Notes: a model not told the origin generated them from the letters alone. Positions 19,130 to 30,155 are shown, counted from the stretch's first letter. The stretch is 64,000 bases of DNA from Gemmatimonadota bacterium (GCA_022340865.1 JAJDNC010000103.1:1-64000); one strand, 5' to 3'. Program-made: numbers and translations.

Positions 19130-20161
19130 CTAGCCGCCGATCTCGAGGGTGAGGTCGATCTTCGCCTGGAGATCCACCTGCTGCGACGGGGTCACCGTAA
19201 CGGCGCCGGCGTTCGGCGCGATGGTGGCCGTCCCCGAGACGGACACGTTGTCCTGGCCCAGGAACTGCCGAAACTCGTCCTGCGAGTAGTCGACGGTCGT
19301 GGATGTCGACACTCCGCCGGGCACGCTCACCTGCTTGCTCACCTGCCCTCCGGGGTAGTCGATGACCAGGGTCCCGCCGAACGCCACCCCGAACGGGTTC
19401 GCGACGTCCAGCACGATGGATCCTTCCAGGATGTGGTCGACTATGGACTGATCGAGGCCGCCGACGTCGAGGCTCATGGGGGAGATGCTCACCGAGCGAT
19501 TCGACACGTCGACGGTGGCGGACGAAGCGAGGAGCCCTGAAGGGGTTGCCGTGACGACGAGGCTGTCCGCAGTGTTCACGAAGGTCGCCCGCTGCCCGCC
19601 GACGCTGTTGACCTCGGAGGCGACGAGGAGGGTCGGTCCCACGGCGCCCGGCGACAGGGCCACGGTCCGCTGGACGGTGGCGTCCGGAGGCAACGCGTCG
19701 GTGGCGCCGTCCAGGACCACCTGGCCCATCACGGTTCCGGCTACGCTGTCCCTCAACGTGATGGTGAGGGTGCCGCCGCCGGCGATGGGGTCGAAGGAGA
19801 ACCCGTTGTGGATGGCGACCTGGACCGACCCGCTGGCGAGGGTGACGGCCTGCACGTCCAGGGGAAGCGGCTGGGTGTCGGTGAACGTCGCGTCGAAGGG
19901 GGGGACGGAGACGGCGGGACCGTTCGTGCAGACGTCGCACAGGGTGCCCAGTGCCTCCCCCGCCGTGAACGGATCCACCGTGAGGGCGAAGGCCCCGTCG
20001 CTCACCGTAACGCCCGATGGGAGCATCTGGTCCACGGAGATCGACATGGTGTCCGCCGGAAGGATCCATCGCTGGTCCACCTTCGGGAGGGAAGTCGGGA
20101 TGTCGCACGCGGCGACAACAACCACTCCGAGGACGGCTACAGCCGTACGGATGGGGCTCAT
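19130..20161 (-). CDS. predicted lipoprotein, function unknown
   Basis: 343 residues. The lipoprotein signal VLGVVVVAAC gives Cys19. The mature part is Val/Thr/Asp-rich and beta-like, with repeated hydrophobic strands and no cysteines after LCDVC near residue 80. It reads like a secreted beta-sandwich adhesin or a scaffold, but I recognise no family. The open frame extends 21 codons upstream; the ATG at 20161 is chosen because GGAGAGAG lies directly upstream and it places the lipobox at a normal depth. Operon with the barrel protein downstream, divergent from lepA. Confidence 0.75.
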   Translation of the reverse strand: MSPIRTAVAVLGVVVVAACDIPTSLPKVDQRWILPADTMSISVDQMLPSGVTVSDGAFALTVDPFTAGEALGTLCDVCTNGPAVSVPPFDATFTDTQPLPLDVQAVTLASGSVQVAIHNGFSFDPIAGGGTLTITLRDSVAGTVMGQVVLDGATDALPPDATVQRTVALSPGAVGPTLLVASEVNSVGGQRATFVNTADSLVVTATPSGLLASSATVDVSNRSVSISPMSLDVGGLDQSIVDHILEGSIVLDVANPFGVAFGGTLVIDYPGGQVSKQVSVPGGVSTSTTVDYSQDEFRQFLGQDNVSVSGTATIAPNAGAVTVTPSQQVDLQAKIDLTLEIGG

Positions 20162-20284
20162 TCTCTCTCTCCGAGACGGGGAGGAATAATGGAGGGCCCG
20201 CGAATCGGGGCAGGGGGGGACCACCGCGCTCCTTCAAGAGTAGGGCGCGCGCTTCGGCAGCGTCAACGACGACGGATGCGGGGT

Positions 20285-20313
20285 TTGGGCTGGCCCGGGA
20301 CGCTCCATTAGCT
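20285..20313 (+). promoter_or_regulatory. weak candidate promoter for lepA
   Basis: TTGGGC at 20285-20290 and TTAGCT at 20308-20313 are separated by 17 bases, in the 174-base gap between the divergent lipoprotein gene and lepA. Both hexamers are poor matches, so this is only a candidate. Confidence 0.25.
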
Positions 20314-20335
20314 TTCCCTCGTCTCCACCCCATCC

Positions 20336-22198
20336 ATGGCTGGGATCCGGAGACGAAGCCGGCATCTTCCCGTCCCTCGACCGCTCCGATTCGACGTGCG
20401 CCTGGACCATATTCGCAACTTCTGCATCGTCGCCCACATCGACCACGGCAAGTCGACGCTGGCGGATCGTCTGCTGGAGCGAACGGCGACCCTCGACCGG
20501 CGTCAGATGCGCGAGCAGGTGCTGGACGACAACGACCTCGAGCGGGAGCGGGGGATCACCATCAAGCTCCACGCGGTGCGCATGCTGTACCGCGACCCGG
20601 CGGGAAGCGAGTACGAGCTCAACCTCATCGACACGCCCGGACACGTCGACTTCACGTACGAGGTGTCCCGCTCCCTGGCGGCGTGCGAGGGAGCGCTCCT
20701 GGTGGTGGACGCCACCCAGGGCGTGCAGGCCCAGACGCTGTCCAACCTCTTCCTGGCGCTGGACGCCGGCCTGGAGATCATCCCGGTCCTGAACAAGATC
20801 GACCTTCCCGGCGCCGAGCCGGAGCGAAGGCGGAACGAGGTGGCGGACCTCCTGGGCGTGGAACCCGACTCGGTGTTGCTGGCCAGCGCCAAGGAGGGGG
20901 TCGGCATCGACGAGGTCCTCCAGGCGGTGGTGAGCCGGGTGCCGCCTCCCGCGGGTGATCCCGACGCTCCGCTGCGGGCGCTGATCTTCGACTCGTACTA
21001 CGACAAGTACCTGGGGGCCGTGCCCTCGGTGCGGATCGTGGACGGCACGGTCCGGCCGGGGACGAGCATCACCTTCGGCAACGTCGACCGCCGCTACGAG
21101 GTCACCGAGGTGGGGTACCTCCGCCTCGGGCGCGTGCCCCAGCCCGAGCTCGCGCCCGGGGAGGTCGGATACGTGGTTGCGGCCATCAAGGAGGTGGCCG
21201 ACACACGGGTCGGCGATACCGTCCTGGACGCGGACCGACGCGCCTCCGAGCTGCTTCCCGGGTACCGGGAGGCGAGGGCCATGGTATTCGCGGGCCTCTA
21301 CCCCACATCCTCCGACGACTACGAGGATCTGCGTGACGCCCTGCAGCGCCTCAAGCTGAACGACGCGAGCCTGCACTACGAGCCCGAGACGTCCGGAGCG
21401 CTCGGCTTCGGCTTCCGCTGCGGGTTCCTCGGGCTGCTGCACATGGAGATCGTGCAGGAGCGTCTCGACCGTGAGTTCGGGGTGGATCTCATCACCACGG
21501 TGCCCAACGTGGAGTACCATGTCCGGCTCACCAACGGCACGGAGCAGCGGGTGGAGAGCCCCACGGCTCTGCCCGATCCGGGGCGGATCGAGAGCATCGC
21601 GGAGCCCGTGGTGAGAGCGCACATCATGCTTCCCGCGGACTACATCGGGTTCGTGCAGAAGCTCTGCCACGAGCGCCGCGGCGTCTTCAAGGGCATGAGC
21701 TACCTCGATCCCCAGCGTGTGGAGATGAACTTCGAGCTGCCCCTGTCCGAGATCGTGCTCGACTTCTACGACCGCCTGAAAGGCGGCAGCCGCGGATATG
21801 CCGCGTTGGACTACGAGTTCCTGGAGTACCGTCCCGACGATCTCATCAAGCTGGACATCCTGGTCAACGGCGACCCCGTGGACGCCTTCAGCGTCGTCAT
21901 CCACCGGGAGAAGGCGTTCGAGTACGGACGGGACCTGGTGCGCAAGCTGAAGGAGCTGATTCCCAGGCAGCAGTACGAGGTGTCCCTGCAGGCCGCCATC
22001 GGCGGCAACGTCATCGCGCGCACCAACGTGAAGGCCCTGCGCAAGAACGTCACGGCGAAGTGCTACGGCGGGGACATCACCCGCAAGCGCAAGCTCCTGG
22101 AGAAGCAGAAGGAGGGGAAGAAGCGCATGAAGCAGGTGGGCACCGTCGAGATCCCGCAGGAGGCCTTCCTCGCGGTGCTGAACCTGGGATCCGAGTGA
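20336..22198 (+). CDS. lepA: elongation factor 4 (back-translocating GTPase)
   Basis: Ribosome-associated GTPase, 620 residues from the ATG. G1 is AHIDHGKS at 33-40, then [16 protein letters not shown] and [10 protein letters not shown]-Tu-like domain 2, EF-G domains III and V and the LepA-specific C-terminal domain ([25 protein letters not shown]) follow. Homology to other LepA begins at about residue 25. A GTG at 20396 would give 600 residues, the common family length, so the true start may be there. Neither start has a clear ribosome-binding site. First gene of a tightly packed plus-strand run; its stop overlaps the next gene's GTG. Confidence 0.96.
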   Translation: MAGIRRRSRHLPVPRPLRFDVRLDHIRNFCIVAHIDHGKSTLADRLLERTATLDRRQMREQVLDDNDLERERGITIKLHAVRMLYRDPAGSEYELNLIDTPGHVDFTYEVSRSLAACEGALLVVDATQGVQAQTLSNLFLALDAGLEIIPVLNKIDLPGAEPERRRNEVADLLGVEPDSVLLASAKEGVGIDEVLQAVVSRVPPPAGDPDAPLRALIFDSYYDKYLGAVPSVRIVDGTVRPGTSITFGNVDRRYEVTEVGYLRLGRVPQPELAPGEVGYVVAAIKEVADTRVGDTVLDADRRASELLPGYREARAMVFAGLYPTSSDDYEDLRDALQRLKLNDASLHYEPETSGALGFGFRCGFLGLLHMEIVQERLDREFGVDLITTVPNVEYHVRLTNGTEQRVESPTALPDPGRIESIAEPVVRAHIMLPADYIGFVQKLCHERRGVFKGMSYLDPQRVEMNFELPLSEIVLDFYDRLKGGSRGYAALDYEFLEYRPDDLIKLDILVNGDPVDAFSVVIHREKAFEYGRDLVRKLKELIPRQQYEVSLQAAIGGNVIARTNVKALRKNVTAKCYGGDITRKRKLLEKQKEGKKRMKQVGTVEIPQEAFLAVLNLGSE

Positions 22199-23217
22199 CG
22201 CCCCCGCCCCCGGGCCGCGCCTCGCGACGGCGGGTGGTGCGAGCCCCGAACCACCTCGGTGACGTGGTCATGGCGCTTCCGGCGTTGGCGGCGGACGGCT
22301 CGGATGTCGTGGTGGTGCGTTGGCTCGCCCCCGTCCTGGAGATGGCGGGGCTTCCCGGACGTGTCCTGCCCTTCGACCGCGGACTCGCCGGATGGTGGAG
22401 AGCCGTGCGCGCGCTGCGCCCGGCCGGCTACCGGGAAGGCGTCCTGCTCACCCCCTCGTTCAGCGCCGCGTGGCTCTTCCGTTGGGGCGGCGTCGCCCAC
22501 CTGAGGGGGACCATGGGCGATGCGCGCACCTGGCTGCTGGCGGACCCGGTGCCCCGGAGCGCCCTCCGGGGGCGCCATCGCATCAACCAGTACAAGCTCC
22601 TCATGGGACAGGATCCGGACACGGAGGCGCGCAACCACCCACTGACGCCCCCCGGCGCCGAGACCGCCACGTGGCGGGACAGGCTCGGTGGTGGGGCACC
22701 GGTGGTGGGCCTCTTTCCCGGCTCGAACGCTCCGGCTCGCCGGTGGCCGGTGGAGCGCTTCGTCGAGGCGGGCGCCGCCCTGGCCCGCCGGGGCGTCCGC
22801 ATCGTGGTTCTCGGGGGGCCCGGCGAGCGGGATCTGACGCGCACGGTGGCCGAGGGTGTACCCGGAGCGCTGGACGCAGGTGGAGCCACCGACCTCCCGG
22901 GACTGGCGGCGCTGCTCTCCATATGCCATCTGGTGGTGACGAACGACACCGGGCCGATGCACCTGGCCGGCGCGGTGGGCGTCCCCACCGTGACGCTCTG
23001 GGGCTCCTCCGACCCTGCGGAGGTCCGGCCGGTAGGAGCGCGGGATGCGCGCGTGACCGGGGCACCGCTCCCGTGCAAGCCGTGCTTTCGCAACCAGTGT
23101 CCGCGGTCCGGAGCGGGTACACTGCTTCAAGAAGCTCATGAGGAGTGCATGCATCTCATAGCTATCGAAGACGTCGTGGCCACGGCCGAATCCCTCCTCG
23201 ACGGGGGGAGCGCGTGA
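22195..23217 (+). CDS. glycosyltransferase family 9 (heptosyltransferase-like)
   Basis: 340 residues with a GT-B layout. The N-terminal half starts [16 protein letters not shown], the ADP-heptose transferase acceptor-side motif. The C-terminal half has [20 protein letters not shown] and [27 protein letters not shown], the nucleotide-sugar signature of WaaC/WaaF proteins. The C-terminus carries a [10 protein letters not shown] cysteine cluster, seen in many family members. Its GTG overlaps the lepA stop as GTGA; its own stop overlaps the ROK start in the same way. Transfer of a heptose or related sugar in lipopolysaccharide assembly is the likely role, but the substrate is not provable here. 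Confidence 0.88.
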   Translation: MTPPPPGRASRRRVVRAPNHLGDVVMALPALAADGSDVVVVRWLAPVLEMAGLPGRVLPFDRGLAGWWRAVRALRPAGYREGVLLTPSFSAAWLFRWGGVAHLRGTMGDARTWLLADPVPRSALRGRHRINQYKLLMGQDPDTEARNHPLTPPGAETATWRDRLGGGAPVVGLFPGSNAPARRWPVERFVEAGAALARRGVRIVVLGGPGERDLTRTVAEGVPGALDAGGATDLPGLAALLSICHLVVTNDTGPMHLAGAVGVPTVTLWGSSDPAEVRPVGARDARVTGAPLPCKPCFRNQCPRSGAGTLLQEAHEECMHLIAIEDVVATAESLLDGGSA

Positions 23218-24200
23218 GCCGGTCCTGGGCGGTGGGTGTGGACATCGGCGGCACCAACGTCGTGGTCGGGCTGGTCCGCGCCGATGGAGGGGGAGCCGTT
23301 GCGCTGCGGTCGGCCCCCACCGCATCCATGGGTGACGCGGAAGGGGCCGTCGCGGACATCGCCACGATGGTGGACGAGGTGATCTCGGAGGGCCTCGGGA
23401 AGGTGGACGGCCGGCGTCGAGACGTGGCGGGCATCGGTATCGGATGCCCGGGCCCCCTCGATCTGGAGGCCGGCGTCGTCCTCGAGCCGTTCAACCTCGA
23501 TTGGAAGGACTTCCCTCTGAGGGAGCGGCTGTCCGCGGCGGTGGACCTTCCGGCGCACCTCGACAACGACGCCAACTGCGCCACGTGGGGCGAGTACTGG
23601 CAAGGGGTGGGGCGGGGCGTCCGCTCCCTCGTGGGGGTGACGCTGGGGACGGGGATCGGCGGGGGCGTCGTCCTCGACGGTCGGCTCGTCCACGGCGCGT
23701 CCTCGACGGCGGGCGAGGTCGGGCACATGACCATCGATGTCGAGGGACGGCCGTGTAAGTGCGGCAACCGCGGCTGCCTGGAGGCGTACGCCTCCGGGCC
23801 CAACATCGCGGCACGCGCACGGGAGGGGGTGGAGAGGGGGGCCGTGTCCACTCTCTCGGAGCTCGCCGGGGGTGATCCGGCGACGATCACGGCGGCGACG
23901 GTGTACGAGGCGGTCGTCCACGGCGACGCGTACGCACGCGAAGTGATGGAGGAGACGGCCAGGATCCTCGGCGCCGGGATCGCCAACCTCGTGAACATCC
24001 TCAACCCGGAGATGGTGGTCATCGTCGGCGGTGTCACCCGGGCCGGCGCGTACCTGTTCGACCCCCTCCGTGCCGAGGTCCGACAGCGGGCGTTCCCCGT
24101 GGCGGAGCGCGCGTGCCGAATCGTTCCCGGCGAGCTTCCCGACACCGCCGGGGTCATCGGCGCAGCGGGTCTCTTCCTCGCGGGCCGACAGGCGGGCTGA
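23214..24200 (+). CDS. ROK-family sugar kinase (glucokinase-like)
   Basis: 328 residues. ATP-binding DIGGTNVVVGLV at the N-terminus, LDNDANCATWGEY with the catalytic aspartate, TLGTGIGGGVVLDG, and GEVGHMTI with the metal histidine. The ROK zinc cysteines are Cys181, Cys183 and Cys188 (CKCGNRGCLE). These define a kinase rather than a ROK repressor, as no helix-turn-helix domain precedes them. Substrate may be glucose, N-acetylglucosamine or N-acetylmannosamine. The GTG start overlaps the glycosyltransferase stop by GTGA. It sits between a glycosyltransferase and a second sugar kinase. Confidence 0.92.
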   Translation: MSRSWAVGVDIGGTNVVVGLVRADGGGAVALRSAPTASMGDAEGAVADIATMVDEVISEGLGKVDGRRRDVAGIGIGCPGPLDLEAGVVLEPFNLDWKDFPLRERLSAAVDLPAHLDNDANCATWGEYWQGVGRGVRSLVGVTLGTGIGGGVVLDGRLVHGASSTAGEVGHMTIDVEGRPCKCGNRGCLEAYASGPNIAARAREGVERGAVSTLSELAGGDPATITAATVYEAVVHGDAYAREVMEETARILGAGIANLVNILNPEMVVIVGGVTRAGAYLFDPLRAEVRQRAFPVAERACRIVPGELPDTAGVIGAAGLFLAGRQAG

Positions 24201-24204
24201 CGCG

Positions 24205-25188
24205 GTGGAGCGGCGCACCGTGGGCGTCGTGGGGACTCTGGTCTGGGATCGGATCCTGGATCGCGACGGGCGGGTGGAGCCCGTCGAGGAGTGGGGGGGC
24301 ATCGCCTACGCGCTCTCGGCGCTGCGGGCCGCGCTGCCGGTGCGGTGGAGCATCCTGCCCATCGTGAAGGTCGGGAGGGACCTGGCGGAGGACGCCTACC
24401 GCTTCCTGCGCGAGATCCCCGGCCTCGATGTCTCGGGCCTGGTGGTCGTACCCGAGCCCAACAACAGGGTGGAGCTCCGCTACTCCTCGGCGGAGCGGCG
24501 AGCCGAGCGCCTCAGCGGTGGCGTGCCGCCGTGGAGATGGCCCGAGCTGGCGCCCCTCGTGGAGATGTGCGACGCCCTGTACGTGAACTTCATCTCCGGC
24601 TTCGAGATGGCGCTGGAGACCGCCATGGCGCTGCGCGCAGGATACTCCGGGCCCACCTATGCGGACCTGCACTCCCTCTTCCTGGGGATGAACGTCACCG
24701 GGCTTCGCGTGCCGCAGGCGCTCCAGGGGTGGCGCGACTGGCTGCGCTGCTTCGACAGCGTCCAGATGAACGAGGACGAGTTCGCGCTCCTGGGCGTGGC
24801 GACGGGGGACCCCTGGCACCTCGCGGCCGAGGCGCTCGGCCCGCACCTGAAGCTCCTGGCGGTGACCCTGGGGCCGCGGGGCGCCGCGTACGTCGCCAGT
24901 GGCGACTTCGAGGCCGACCCGGACACGTGGCGCCGCCGTCGGCCTCTGGAGGCGCCCACCTCGGCCCGCAGCGGGTTGGTGGGCCGGGAGGGGGCGCCGG
25001 CGGTTGGAGATCCCACAGGGTGTGGGGACGTGTGGGGTGCTACCTTCTTCTCCAGGTTGCTGGCCGGTGACGGGCTGGAGGTGGCCATGCAGGAAGCCAA
25101 TCGGCTCGCGGCGCGAAACGTGGAGCACCGGGGCGCGCGGGGTCTCTTTCGCCACCTCCGCGGCCAGCTCTCGGGCGTGGAGGAGTGA
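24205..25188 (+). CDS. PfkB-family carbohydrate kinase
   Basis: 327 residues. Residues 5-15 read TVGVVGTLVWDRI, the ribokinase-like beta-strand start, followed by EEWGGIAYALSALRAAL in place of the usual GG substrate motif. The anion-hole signature is GDPTGCGDVWGATF, giving a catalytic Asp275. Between them lie MNEDEFALL and LAVTLGPRGAAY, which are typical. The GTG start is 4 bases after the ROK stop; upstream frame is ROK shadow. The long insertion at about 245-270 carries many basic residues. Fructose- or ribose-type substrates or a nucleoside are possible. Five bases separate it from the GHKL gene. Confidence 0.88.
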   Translation: MERRTVGVVGTLVWDRILDRDGRVEPVEEWGGIAYALSALRAALPVRWSILPIVKVGRDLAEDAYRFLREIPGLDVSGLVVVPEPNNRVELRYSSAERRAERLSGGVPPWRWPELAPLVEMCDALYVNFISGFEMALETAMALRAGYSGPTYADLHSLFLGMNVTGLRVPQALQGWRDWLRCFDSVQMNEDEFALLGVATGDPWHLAAEALGPHLKLLAVTLGPRGAAYVASGDFEADPDTWRRRRPLEAPTSARSGLVGREGAPAVGDPTGCGDVWGATFFSRLLAGDGLEVAMQEANRLAARNVEHRGARGLFRHLRGQLSGVEE

Positions 25189-25192
25189 GGTC

Positions 25193-26098
25193 GTGGAGGT
25201 CATCACAATCCCCGGGTCCCTCGACGGCCAGAGCGTGGACGGCTTCTTCGATCGTGTCACGGAGGCTCCGACGGGGCGTGCCCTCTTCGACGGGCGGCAC
25301 GTGCGATGGGTGGATCCCAACGGGATGGTGGGCCTGCTCACCGGTGGCGCGGTCGCCGGTGAGCGTACCGGGGCGCTGCCACGCCTGGAGCTTCCGGAGA
25401 ATCCGGACGTCCTGGGATACCTCTCCCGCATGGGCTTCTTCCAGGAGGCCCGGAGCATCTTCGAGTTCGATGACCGGGTTCCGCGCCGGAGTGGCGGATC
25501 CTCCGACGTGCTCCTGGAGATCACGCCCGTGCGGGCGAACGTGGACGTCCACGAGGTGGTGAACCGGGTCCAGTCGCGCTCCGGGGCCATCCTGGCGTCG
25601 CGGCTGGGCTACCCGGCCGCCTCAGTGGTCCAGTTCAGCGTGATCCTCTCCGAGGTCTGCCAGAACATCATCGAGCACGCCGAGTCGCCGGGGTGGGTGG
25701 CCGCCCAGGCGTACAACTGGTCGAGGCGGTTGGGGCGGTGGGTGGTGGTCATCTCGGTCATGGACCTCGGCAGGGGGTTCAGGGGCTCCCTGGGAAGCGA
25801 GCACGCGGCGCGCTACGGCGATCGGTGGAGCGACGCCACGGCCCTGGAGGCAGCCTTCCTGCACGGCCTCACGCGCTTCCCGGACTCGGGGCGCGGCCAG
25901 GGGATCCAACAGATCCGGCGGCAGGTCCAGCGGTGGAACGGCGCCATCACCATCCGCAGCGGCAGCGCCCGCATCGGTCAGGTTCCCGAGTGGGACGACA
26001 CCCCGCCTCTCGTCGACGGCCTGGCCCCCTTTCCCGGAGCCCAGATCAGCATCGTGCTGCCGGCCAGGGCCGCCGGGAGCCCGGAAGGCGCGGGATGA
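25193..26098 (+). CDS. GHKL ATPase/anti-sigma-type kinase-like protein with N-terminal STAS-like region
   Basis: 301 residues. Residues 1-85 look like a STAS fold (IPGSLDGQSVDGFF ... RALFDGRHVRWVDPNGMVGLL). Residues 130-290 are a GHKL ATPase: N-box SEVCQNIIEHA with Glu154 and Asn158, G1 box DLGRGF starting at Asp191, and G2 box GRGQGIQQIRRQ. There is no histidine-kinase dimerisation domain or membrane segment, so this resembles RsbW/SpoIIAB-type switch proteins. The start is a GTG five bases after the PfkB stop. Its TGA overlaps the ATG of the STAS-like gene, implying coupled translation. The target (sigma factor, anti-sigma antagonist or a kinase) is unknown. Confidence 0.75.
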   Translation: MEVITIPGSLDGQSVDGFFDRVTEAPTGRALFDGRHVRWVDPNGMVGLLTGGAVAGERTGALPRLELPENPDVLGYLSRMGFFQEARSIFEFDDRVPRRSGGSSDVLLEITPVRANVDVHEVVNRVQSRSGAILASRLGYPAASVVQFSVILSEVCQNIIEHAESPGWVAAQAYNWSRRLGRWVVVISVMDLGRGFRGSLGSEHAARYGDRWSDATALEAAFLHGLTRFPDSGRGQGIQQIRRQVQRWNGAITIRSGSARIGQVPEWDDTPPLVDGLAPFPGAQISIVLPARAAGSPEGAG

Positions 26099-26676
26099 GC
26101 GAGCGCCCGGTGGACCCCATCGCCATCGACGTAAGCGACCTCCTCCAGAAGACCGTCGCCTCGCTGCACTCCCACCTGGTGACGCGGCCGACGGGCCGCG
26201 CCGTGCGCATGGCCATCGAGGCGCGGCTCGGCGAGACGGGAGAGATGTCGCTGTCCCTCATCGACCTCTCCGAGGTCACGGTGCTGGACTTCTCCTGCGC
26301 CGACGAGGTGGTGGCGAAGCTCGTCCAGCGCTCCCAGGGTCCGGGAGGCTCCGGGACCTTCTTCGTCTTTCGCGGCGTGCGGGAACCCCACCGGGACCAG
26401 ATCGAGGTGGTGCTGTCGAGGCAGGGGCTGGCGGCGGTGGCCCAGACCGACGAGGGACGATTCGAGCTCCTCGGGGCGACCACGCCAGCGGAGGCCGCAA
26501 CCTGGCGTGTCCTGGAGGACAGGGGGCTCCTGGCCGGCGAGGATGTCACGGAGGCCCTTCCCGGCCGCGACGGGCGGGACGCGCTGGAGCGCCTGGTCCA
26601 TCGGCATCTGGCCTTCCAGAGTCCCATCACCGGGCGATGGCACGCCTTGAGCCGCCTCGTGTCCCACCTGCTGTAG
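26095..26676 (+). CDS. STAS-like domain protein, likely partner of the upstream GHKL ATPase
   Basis: 193 residues. Residues 25-120 have a DUF4325/STAS-like pattern: TGRAVRMAIEARLGETGEMSLSLID followed by LSEVTVLDFSCADEVVAKLV, in which the STAS loop contains Asp-Phe-Ser. The remaining 70 residues are helical with basic patches (LERLVHRHLAF, RWHALSRLVSHLL) and may form a small winged-helix or dimerisation region. The ATG overlaps the GHKL gene stop as ATGA. By analogy with SpoIIAA/SpoIIAB the pair would form a phospho-switch, which is inference. Whether the loop serine is the phosphorylated position is not clear. Confidence 0.7.
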   Translation: MSERPVDPIAIDVSDLLQKTVASLHSHLVTRPTGRAVRMAIEARLGETGEMSLSLIDLSEVTVLDFSCADEVVAKLVQRSQGPGGSGTFFVFRGVREPHRDQIEVVLSRQGLAAVAQTDEGRFELLGATTPAEAATWRVLEDRGLLAGEDVTEALPGRDGRDALERLVHRHLAFQSPITGRWHALSRLVSHLL

Positions 26677-26717
26677 GAGCCTGTCCGGGCAGTTCAGCGG
26701 GCCTGCGGGCGGCCTCT

Positions 26718-26731
26718 CCGGACACGTCCGG
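26718..26731 (+). terminator. short GC hairpin after the kinase/STAS run
   Basis: CCGGAC/GTCCGG with a 2-base loop lies 42 bases after the STAS-like gene, in a 166-base gap before the PLP enzyme gene. No T-tract. Possible terminator or attenuator. The remainder of the gap holds nothing recognisable. Confidence 0.25.
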
Positions 26732-26842
26732 CGGCCCCCGGGAGTCTCCGGGACGTTCGGGAGCGACGCCTCGCGCCGCCGCCGCCGGCGCTCTACCTTG
26801 GCGCCCGGAACGACCGAGACCCTCGTTCAACCGTGCCTCCCC

Positions 26843-28021
26843 ATGTCCTCAGACCTCCCGTCACGCAACCGTCCGGGCTCCTCCACCCTGGGAATCCACG
26901 GAGGAGAAGCCGCCCGCCAGCCGGGCGCCCCCGTGGTGCCTCCCCTCGTCCAGAGCGCGACGTTCCTGTGGGGCAAGCCCTCGGATGGAGAGCTCCTCTA
27001 CAGCCGGTATGGCAACAATCCGAACCAGCAAGCGCTGGCACGCAAGGTAGCCGCACTGGAGGGCACGAAGGCGGCCACGGTGCTGGCCAGCGGTATGGGT
27101 GCGACGGCGATGACCCTGCTGGCGCTCACGACGAGCGGCGATCACATTGTGGCGTCCAAGCTGCTGTACGGGGCGACGCAGTCCCTGCTCGGGACGGAGC
27201 TGCCCAGGCGTGGTGTCGAGACCACATTCGTGGAGCCGGACGGAGGGCGAACGTGGCGCGGGGCGCTGCGTCCGAAGACGCGGGTGCTCTTCGTGGAGAC
27301 ACCCACGAACCCCACGCTGAGGATCGTCGACCCGCGCCCCCTCTCCGAGCTGGCCCGGGAGCGGGGCATCGTCCTGGTGATGGATGCCACCTTTGCGTCT
27401 CCGGTGAACCTGAGACCGGCCGAGCTGGGTGTGGATGTGGTCATCCACAGCGCGACGAAGTACCTGAGCGGCCATTCCGACCTCATCGCCGGAGTGGTGG
27501 CCGGACCGGCCGAGCTCATCGCGGAGGTCACGCGCGTGTCCCGCTTGTACGGGCCTGCCATCGACCCGCACGCATGCTGGCTCCTGGACCGCGGCATACG
27601 TACGCTCGACGTGCGCATGGGTCGACACAACGAGAATGCCCTGGAGCTGGCACGCTGGTTCGAGGCGCAGCCCCTGGTGGAGAGGGTCTTCCACCCGGGC
27701 CTGGAAAGCCACCCCGACCACGCGCTCGCGCGGGAGCTGCTGTCGGGGTTCGGCGGCATGCTCAGCCTGGTGTTGAAGGGAGGTGGCGAGGCCGCCGACC
27801 GGTTCACCGCCGCCCTGAAGCTGGCCGTGGTGGCGCCCAGCCTTGGGGGTGTCGAGACCCTGGTCTCCCAACCGCGCTACACGTCCCACGCCGCCCTGAG
27901 CCCGGCGGAGCTCGCGGCGCAGGGGATCGCCGACGGCTTCGTGCGCATCAGCGTGGGGGTCGAGAACGTGGAGGACCTCCGGGCCGACTTCGCTCAGGCG
28001 CTGGAGGCGCTGGCGGCGTAG
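26843..28021 (+). CDS. trans-sulfuration-type PLP enzyme (cystathionine gamma-synthase/lyase family)
   Basis: 392 residues of the Cys/Met metabolism PLP family. Seen: STLGIHGGEAARQPGAPVVPP, YSRYGNNPNQQALARKVAALEG, ASGMGATAMTLLAL, and the lysine motif SATKYLSGHSD with Lys206 as Schiff base. The C-terminal LGGVETLVSQPRYTSH and DGFVRISVGVENVEDL are family-typical. A TTG could extend it by 15 codons, but the ATG at 26843 fits the family N-terminus. Reaction could be cystathionine gamma-synthase, gamma-lyase, methionine gamma-lyase or O-acetylhomoserine sulfhydrylase. A paralogue lies at 43537-44700. Converges on pruA. Confidence 0.88.
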   Translation: MSSDLPSRNRPGSSTLGIHGGEAARQPGAPVVPPLVQSATFLWGKPSDGELLYSRYGNNPNQQALARKVAALEGTKAATVLASGMGATAMTLLALTTSGDHIVASKLLYGATQSLLGTELPRRGVETTFVEPDGGRTWRGALRPKTRVLFVETPTNPTLRIVDPRPLSELARERGIVLVMDATFASPVNLRPAELGVDVVIHSATKYLSGHSDLIAGVVAGPAELIAEVTRVSRLYGPAIDPHACWLLDRGIRTLDVRMGRHNENALELARWFEAQPLVERVFHPGLESHPDHALARELLSGFGGMLSLVLKGGGEAADRFTAALKLAVVAPSLGGVETLVSQPRYTSHAALSPAELAAQGIADGFVRISVGVENVEDLRADFAQALEALAA

Positions 28022-28067
28022 CGGCGCGCCGCGAGCACGCGAGCTCCCGCGAGGTGCCCAGGAGGAG

Positions 28068-28105
28068 GCGCGACCGGCCGGAATGCTCCCGGCCGGCGCT
28101 CGCGC
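28068..28105. terminator. strong hairpin between convergent genes
   Basis: CCGGCCGG (28074-28081) and CCGGCCGG (28089-28096) form a perfect 8-bp stem with a 7-base loop; GCGCGA/TCGCGC extends it after a 3-base one-sided loop. It occupies the gap between the PLP enzyme gene and pruA and should work in both directions. No T-tract. Confidence 0.55.
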
Positions 28106-28120
28106 GTCCGCCGTCCTGCC

Positions 28121-29749
<1,629 letters not shown>

Positions 29750-29818
29750 GGTGGGTCTTCTTGGGATAGATCGATTCGGAGCCGGGAGCCGTCGCGCGAG
29801 CCTGCAAGAGCAAGGAAA

Positions 29819-29847
29819 GGGCGGGGGAACCAGTCGTTCTCCCGCCC
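29819..29847. repeat. 12-bp inverted repeat upstream of pruA
   Basis: GGGCGGGGGAAC (29819-29830), a 5-base loop CAGTC, then GTTCTCCCGCCC (29836-29847). As plus-strand RNA it pairs fully with one G-U wobble; as minus-strand RNA (the pruA leader) it has one mismatch. It lies about 70-100 bases before the pruA ATG. It may be a leader hairpin or an operator dyad. Confidence 0.6.
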
Positions 29848-30155
29848 CCGCTGGGCCTCTCCGGCGCAAGAATTGGCACGAGGGGAATCTCACCTTCGAG
29901 AGATCCTCACGCAACCGCTTCCGGCCCCCTTCGGGTGTGGAAAGGACGGGGGGCACGCGCGGTTGGGATCCGACCTCGGATCCTGCCTGTTTCCGGGTGG
30001 CCGAGGGGGGGCGTGGATGTGGTGGAGTGCCGCCCGCCGCGGGAATCGCGCGCCGGTTCCGGGGGATGGACCATATCGGGCAAAACCCGGTAAAAGGGCT
30101 CGATGATGCAGCGCCCGAGGGTGCCACAAGCCGCGTGCAGACTGGCGATTTCAAG

